Origin: Ahaetulla prasina | Taxonomy: Eukaryota > Chordata > Lepidosauria > Squamata > Colubridae | Assembly (NCBI RefSeq): GCF_028640845.1 | Contig: NC_080546.1 | Location: forward strand, 29,719,020-29,783,019 | Reading direction: 5' to 3' | DNA: 64,000 bases | Shown here: positions 61,201-64,000 of the stretch, one piece after another | Numbering within the stretch: position 1 is the stretch's first letter | Layout of the letters: each line of letters begins with the position of its first letter | Notes under the pieces: generated by a model | What the model saw: the letters and a program-made list of their open reading frames with translations, nothing else | Told to the model about the DNA's origin: nothing | Database searches by the model: none | Program-made: the position numbers and the translations under genes

Positions 61201-62715
61201 AAAAAAAGAATGCAATATCATGACTTCTATTTATTCATTGTTTTAAAATCTTGTTCTTGCTTATTTTGGAATATAAATATTTATTTATTTGCAAGGATTC
61301 CTGATAGTTGAGAAATAAAGAAATTTTCAGCTGAAGTCTACTCAGCTTTATATGAAAGGCAGCACAAAGTTAAAACTACTTGGGCAAGTAAGGTTAAGGC
61401 TACAGTGAGAAAGAAGAAAGGAACCTTGATTTTTGCCAAGAAAAAAATATTGATTTTTAAACACCCAACCTGCAAATTTATCTATTGGGGGAGAGGGCAG
61501 GAGAAGACTCTTGGGAATGGCTGTAAGGCTTTATTAATATTAGCTCCAGATGCTAGACTGCTTATACAGTACATGCAAATAATTGCATAAATAGAATAAA
61601 TGGGATCCTCCACCAAATAATTTGGAGTCCACCAATATTACAACTAGAATCATAATCTTTTCGGGACCCAGTCCTCTTCATCATGTACTTGCCTCTCATT
61701 TTCATTTTATTGTTTTAAATTCACAAACTTAAATTGCTTTTATGAGCAACACATGAACACTCTAACCAAAAATAGCTAAAATAAAACAAAGTGAATCTTT
61801 TAAAAGAAATGCAAAAAATGAAGTACCACTGCATTGACGATTAGAATTTGGTATATTTGGTATATATGGTATATATACCACTTCCCGCATCAATAGCAAG
61901 TGACTCACAATTGCATTTTCATAGCATTTTAGATAGACCTATAACCTGATTCTTAAGCGATACAAATGGGCATTCTTCAAAAAGTGCAAAAATAGGTCAA
62001 GAAGGTGGAAGAGCCTCAAAAGACATAGCCAGAAATTATAGGAGGCAGGATTTGTTTTCATTATTTGGAATATTTGAAAAATTAAGAGAAGAATGTTGCA
62101 TTTCTCTTTAAAGGTGGATTCACCCCGTGGAATATAAAGGAACGTTTGTAAAGCCAAATAAATTAATTAGAGTGACCCCTCTTCCCCTCCCCAACTCTTA
62201 TTTCCTGCCTGGTTTCTTGTTTAATTTAGGTCTCCTTCACTGTTCCTTAAAAATAAAAGAAACACAAATTACTCTTTATACTGCCTTTAGAAGAAGAACC
62301 AGATTTAATAATAGGGATATATGGTGGAGTCAGAAGGCAAGACAAGACAAAACAAAATAAAACATCCCCAAAACCTGCCACAAACTTCAGAAAATGTTGC
62401 CTTTTAAAAGTAAATAGAATGTTGAGGATCTCGCTAAAACTAACTCACCCAAATCTCGGAATCCCGCTGCATCACATGGTTTGCCATAATAAATCATCCT
62501 AGGAGTAATTGCAATTGCAATTATGTGTTTACGAAAGTTACACTTCAGTTCTAGAGCAAGATTCAGCCTCATTGTGGCAACTCTTTGGCAACTTGGCCTC
62601 CTCGATTTCCCCCTCCCCCCCAAGATTGGATGAAAATCATTAAAGGACACGGAGGGCCCATAATATTTTGCAAAGAACTGCATTTGAGAAAGCTCCGTAA
62701 AAGGACCTGATCGCT

Positions 62716-62775
62716 TCCTTCCTTCCTTCCTTCCTTCCTTCCTTCCTTCCTTCCTTCCTTCCTTCCTTCCTTCTT
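62716..62775 (+). repeat. (CCTT)n microsatellite
   Basis: About fifteen CTTC units. The Lys/Glu/Gly-rich ORFs on the opposite strand are products of this array. Confidence 0.95.
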
Positions 62776-62879
62776 TCCTTCCTGAGTCCCAGGGAGATTG
62801 CAAGACCAGGATGCCAAGACATGTTTATCAGCCACAAGGGAAAAAGGGAATTGAAAAAGAAAAGACGGGAAACCAGAAG

Positions 62880-63780
62880 GAAACGGCGCTCGTCTAAGTC
62901 GGGCAAGGCGAGAACCTGGAAATGAGACCCCACTGGGAGCCCCTGACCCAATCAAGCGCAGGAAGCCGAAGTCTCGGAGCCAGCTTCACCACCCCCCACC
63001 AACAAAAACCGGCCAGGATCAGCCGCCCGAATTGGACTCAATCCGCAGACTCGCCTCAACTCTCACCGCTGGCCCAGGGGCACTGCGCGGCCCATCTCCG
63101 GGCTTGGGCTTACCGGCTCCAGTTGGCTCTGATGGCTCCTGCCTTGCCCGGCGGGGGTGGTGATCCTGGATCCCGAAGCGCTGAACAAATTCCCCGGGCG
63201 GGGAGGAGAGGTCTGGGGAAAGGGTCGCACCGCCGCCAGCGCCCCGAGCAGCAACTCCCGAGGCCCGCCCGAGTCAGAGAAGGGCGGCAGCCCAGCAGGA
63301 TCCCCGGGAGAAGAAACGGGGGCGTCGAGCAGCCCGTGGAAAGAAAGAAGGGAAGGGGAGGGAAGACCGGGCCCGAGTGGGTTGATGGCGGCGGCGGCGG
63401 CGGCAGCGGCAGCAGCAGCGGGCAGCTTCCCGGAGGGCGACCCGGCTCCCCCTGCCTGGCTCCGGCTCTCCTGCGGCTCCTGTTCCGCTCAACTCCGCTC
63501 GGCTCTGCTTGCTCTGCTTGGCTGGGGGAGTCGCGTGACGTCAGCAGAGATTCCACCAAACTGAAGTCGGCGGCCGAGCGGAGCGGAGGGAGGAGGGAGG
63601 GGAAAGGTAGGGGTGAATAACGGGGGGGGGGAGGAGGAGGAGGAGGAGAAGGCAGGGGCGGCCCAGCTGCTGCTGCTGGGAAAGGGCGGGGCCCAAGAAA
63701 GGGGGTTGTGGGGGCAGAAAAAAAACGGGACTCGGACGAATGGACCCTGAATGAAAGAAGGAAGGAGGGAGGGAGAGGGG
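62880..63780 (-). promoter_or_regulatory. PITX2: CpG island; candidate PITX2 a/b promoter and non-coding exon 1
   Basis: Very GC- and CpG-rich, including (GGC)n at 63387-63412. On the minus strand two good donors are present: GAGCCG/GTAAGC (exon would end at 63114) and CAGCG/GTGAG near 63068. A non-coding first exon upstream of the METN-type start exon is known in mammalian PITX2, and the spacing here is plausible. The transcription start, TATA status and exon sequence cannot be confirmed. Long ORFs on both strands (up to 276 codons) are composition artefacts. Confidence 0.5.
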
Positions 63781-64000
63781 GAGAGAGAGAGAGAGAGAGA
63801 GAGAGGTAGGTAGGTAGGTTGGTTAGAGTCATCTCTATATCAAGCTGAGGGCGCAGGAGTAGTAATGGGCTACAGCGCCTATTGGCCAGGGACTGGCGGG
63901 AAGTATAGTCCAAGATACGTGGAGGACGCCAGTTTAACAAAAGTCCAAGGCTCGGCAGAAACGAGCGGGTGACAGAGAAGGAAAAACCAAAAAACCGCCG
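63781..64000. other. (GA)n/(GGTA)n microsatellite and window edge
   Basis: GA units (63781-63805) are followed by five GTAG units, then unassigned sequence to the end of the window. Confidence 0.7.

Larger units (their letters stand above)
57901..63113 (-). other. PITX2: Presumed PITX2 intron 1
   Basis: 5.2 kb between the a/b start exon and the candidate first exon. It contains a retroelement 3' fragment at 58086-58205, (GT)n at 58567-58586, (AC)n at 58828-58842 and the (CCTT)n array at 62716-62775. The remainder is single-copy-looking with no recognised gene. Confidence 0.5.

Noticed and set aside
63110..63940. 276-codon minus-strand ORF and 232-codon plus-strand ORF
   Set aside because: High GC makes stops rare. 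Both strands are open, the products are Pro/Ser/Gly/Arg-rich, and the region looks like a CpG island promoter.

Overview
This is vertebrate genomic DNA, most likely from a snake. It carries the minus-strand homeobox gene PITX2 in intact multi-exon form. Protein and exon structure identify the gene. The organism assignment rests on the interspersed repeats: CR1/L3-type LINEs with (ATTCT)n tails, a CR1-tailed tRNA-derived SINE, a Sauria-type SINE, an L1 3' end, and many short hAT-type MITEs. No other protein-coding gene is recognisable. Almost all other long ORFs are chance reading frames in GC-rich or purine-rich DNA.

Layout, left to right. (1) 1 to about 29.2 kb is DNA downstream of PITX2. 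It is single-copy-looking sequence broken by LINE, SINE and MITE copies, two long purine tracts (19.8-20.2 and 25.5-25.8 kb) and several CpG-bearing blocks (13.5-16 kb, 25 kb, 27-28.5 kb). (2) 29.2-34.75 kb holds the shared 3' half of PITX2: the 3' UTR, the last coding exon (29979-30542; end of the homeodomain, transactivation region, OAR motif), a 4.0-kb intron and the main homeodomain exon (34540-34745). The intron contains a pair of FoxH1-type sites, where the Nodal-responsive asymmetric enhancer lies in other vertebrates. (3) 36.99-37.26 kb is the PITX2c-specific first coding exon inside a CpG island. (4) 37.3-56.9 kb is a large intron with a transposon cluster at 46.6-47.9 kb. That cluster includes three tandem MITEs and a tRNA-Arg(ACG) sequence joined to a SINE tail. 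(5) 56.9-57.9 kb holds the PITX2b-specific exon and the short a/b start exon. (6) 57.9-64 kb is intron 1 and a CpG island at 62.9-63.8 kb that probably holds the non-coding first exon and the a/b promoter.

Joining the exons at canonical GT/AG sites keeps the frame open and predicts three proteins: PITX2a (271 aa), PITX2b (317 aa) and PITX2c (344 aa). The a and b lengths equal the human ones. PITX2c is about 20 residues longer because of Ser, His and Gln tracts in its N-terminus. PITX2 is a bicoid-class (Lys50) transcription factor of left-right asymmetry, pituitary, eye, tooth and heart development, and the isoforms share the homeodomain and C-terminus encoded by the two leftmost exons. Nothing here looks like a wholly new gene system. 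The unusual signals are the tandem MITE array with a repeated target site, the tRNA/SINE chimera, the enlarged PITX2c tracts, a strong unexplained hairpin near the presumed enhancer, and a four-level nested insertion at 5.7-8.1 kb.
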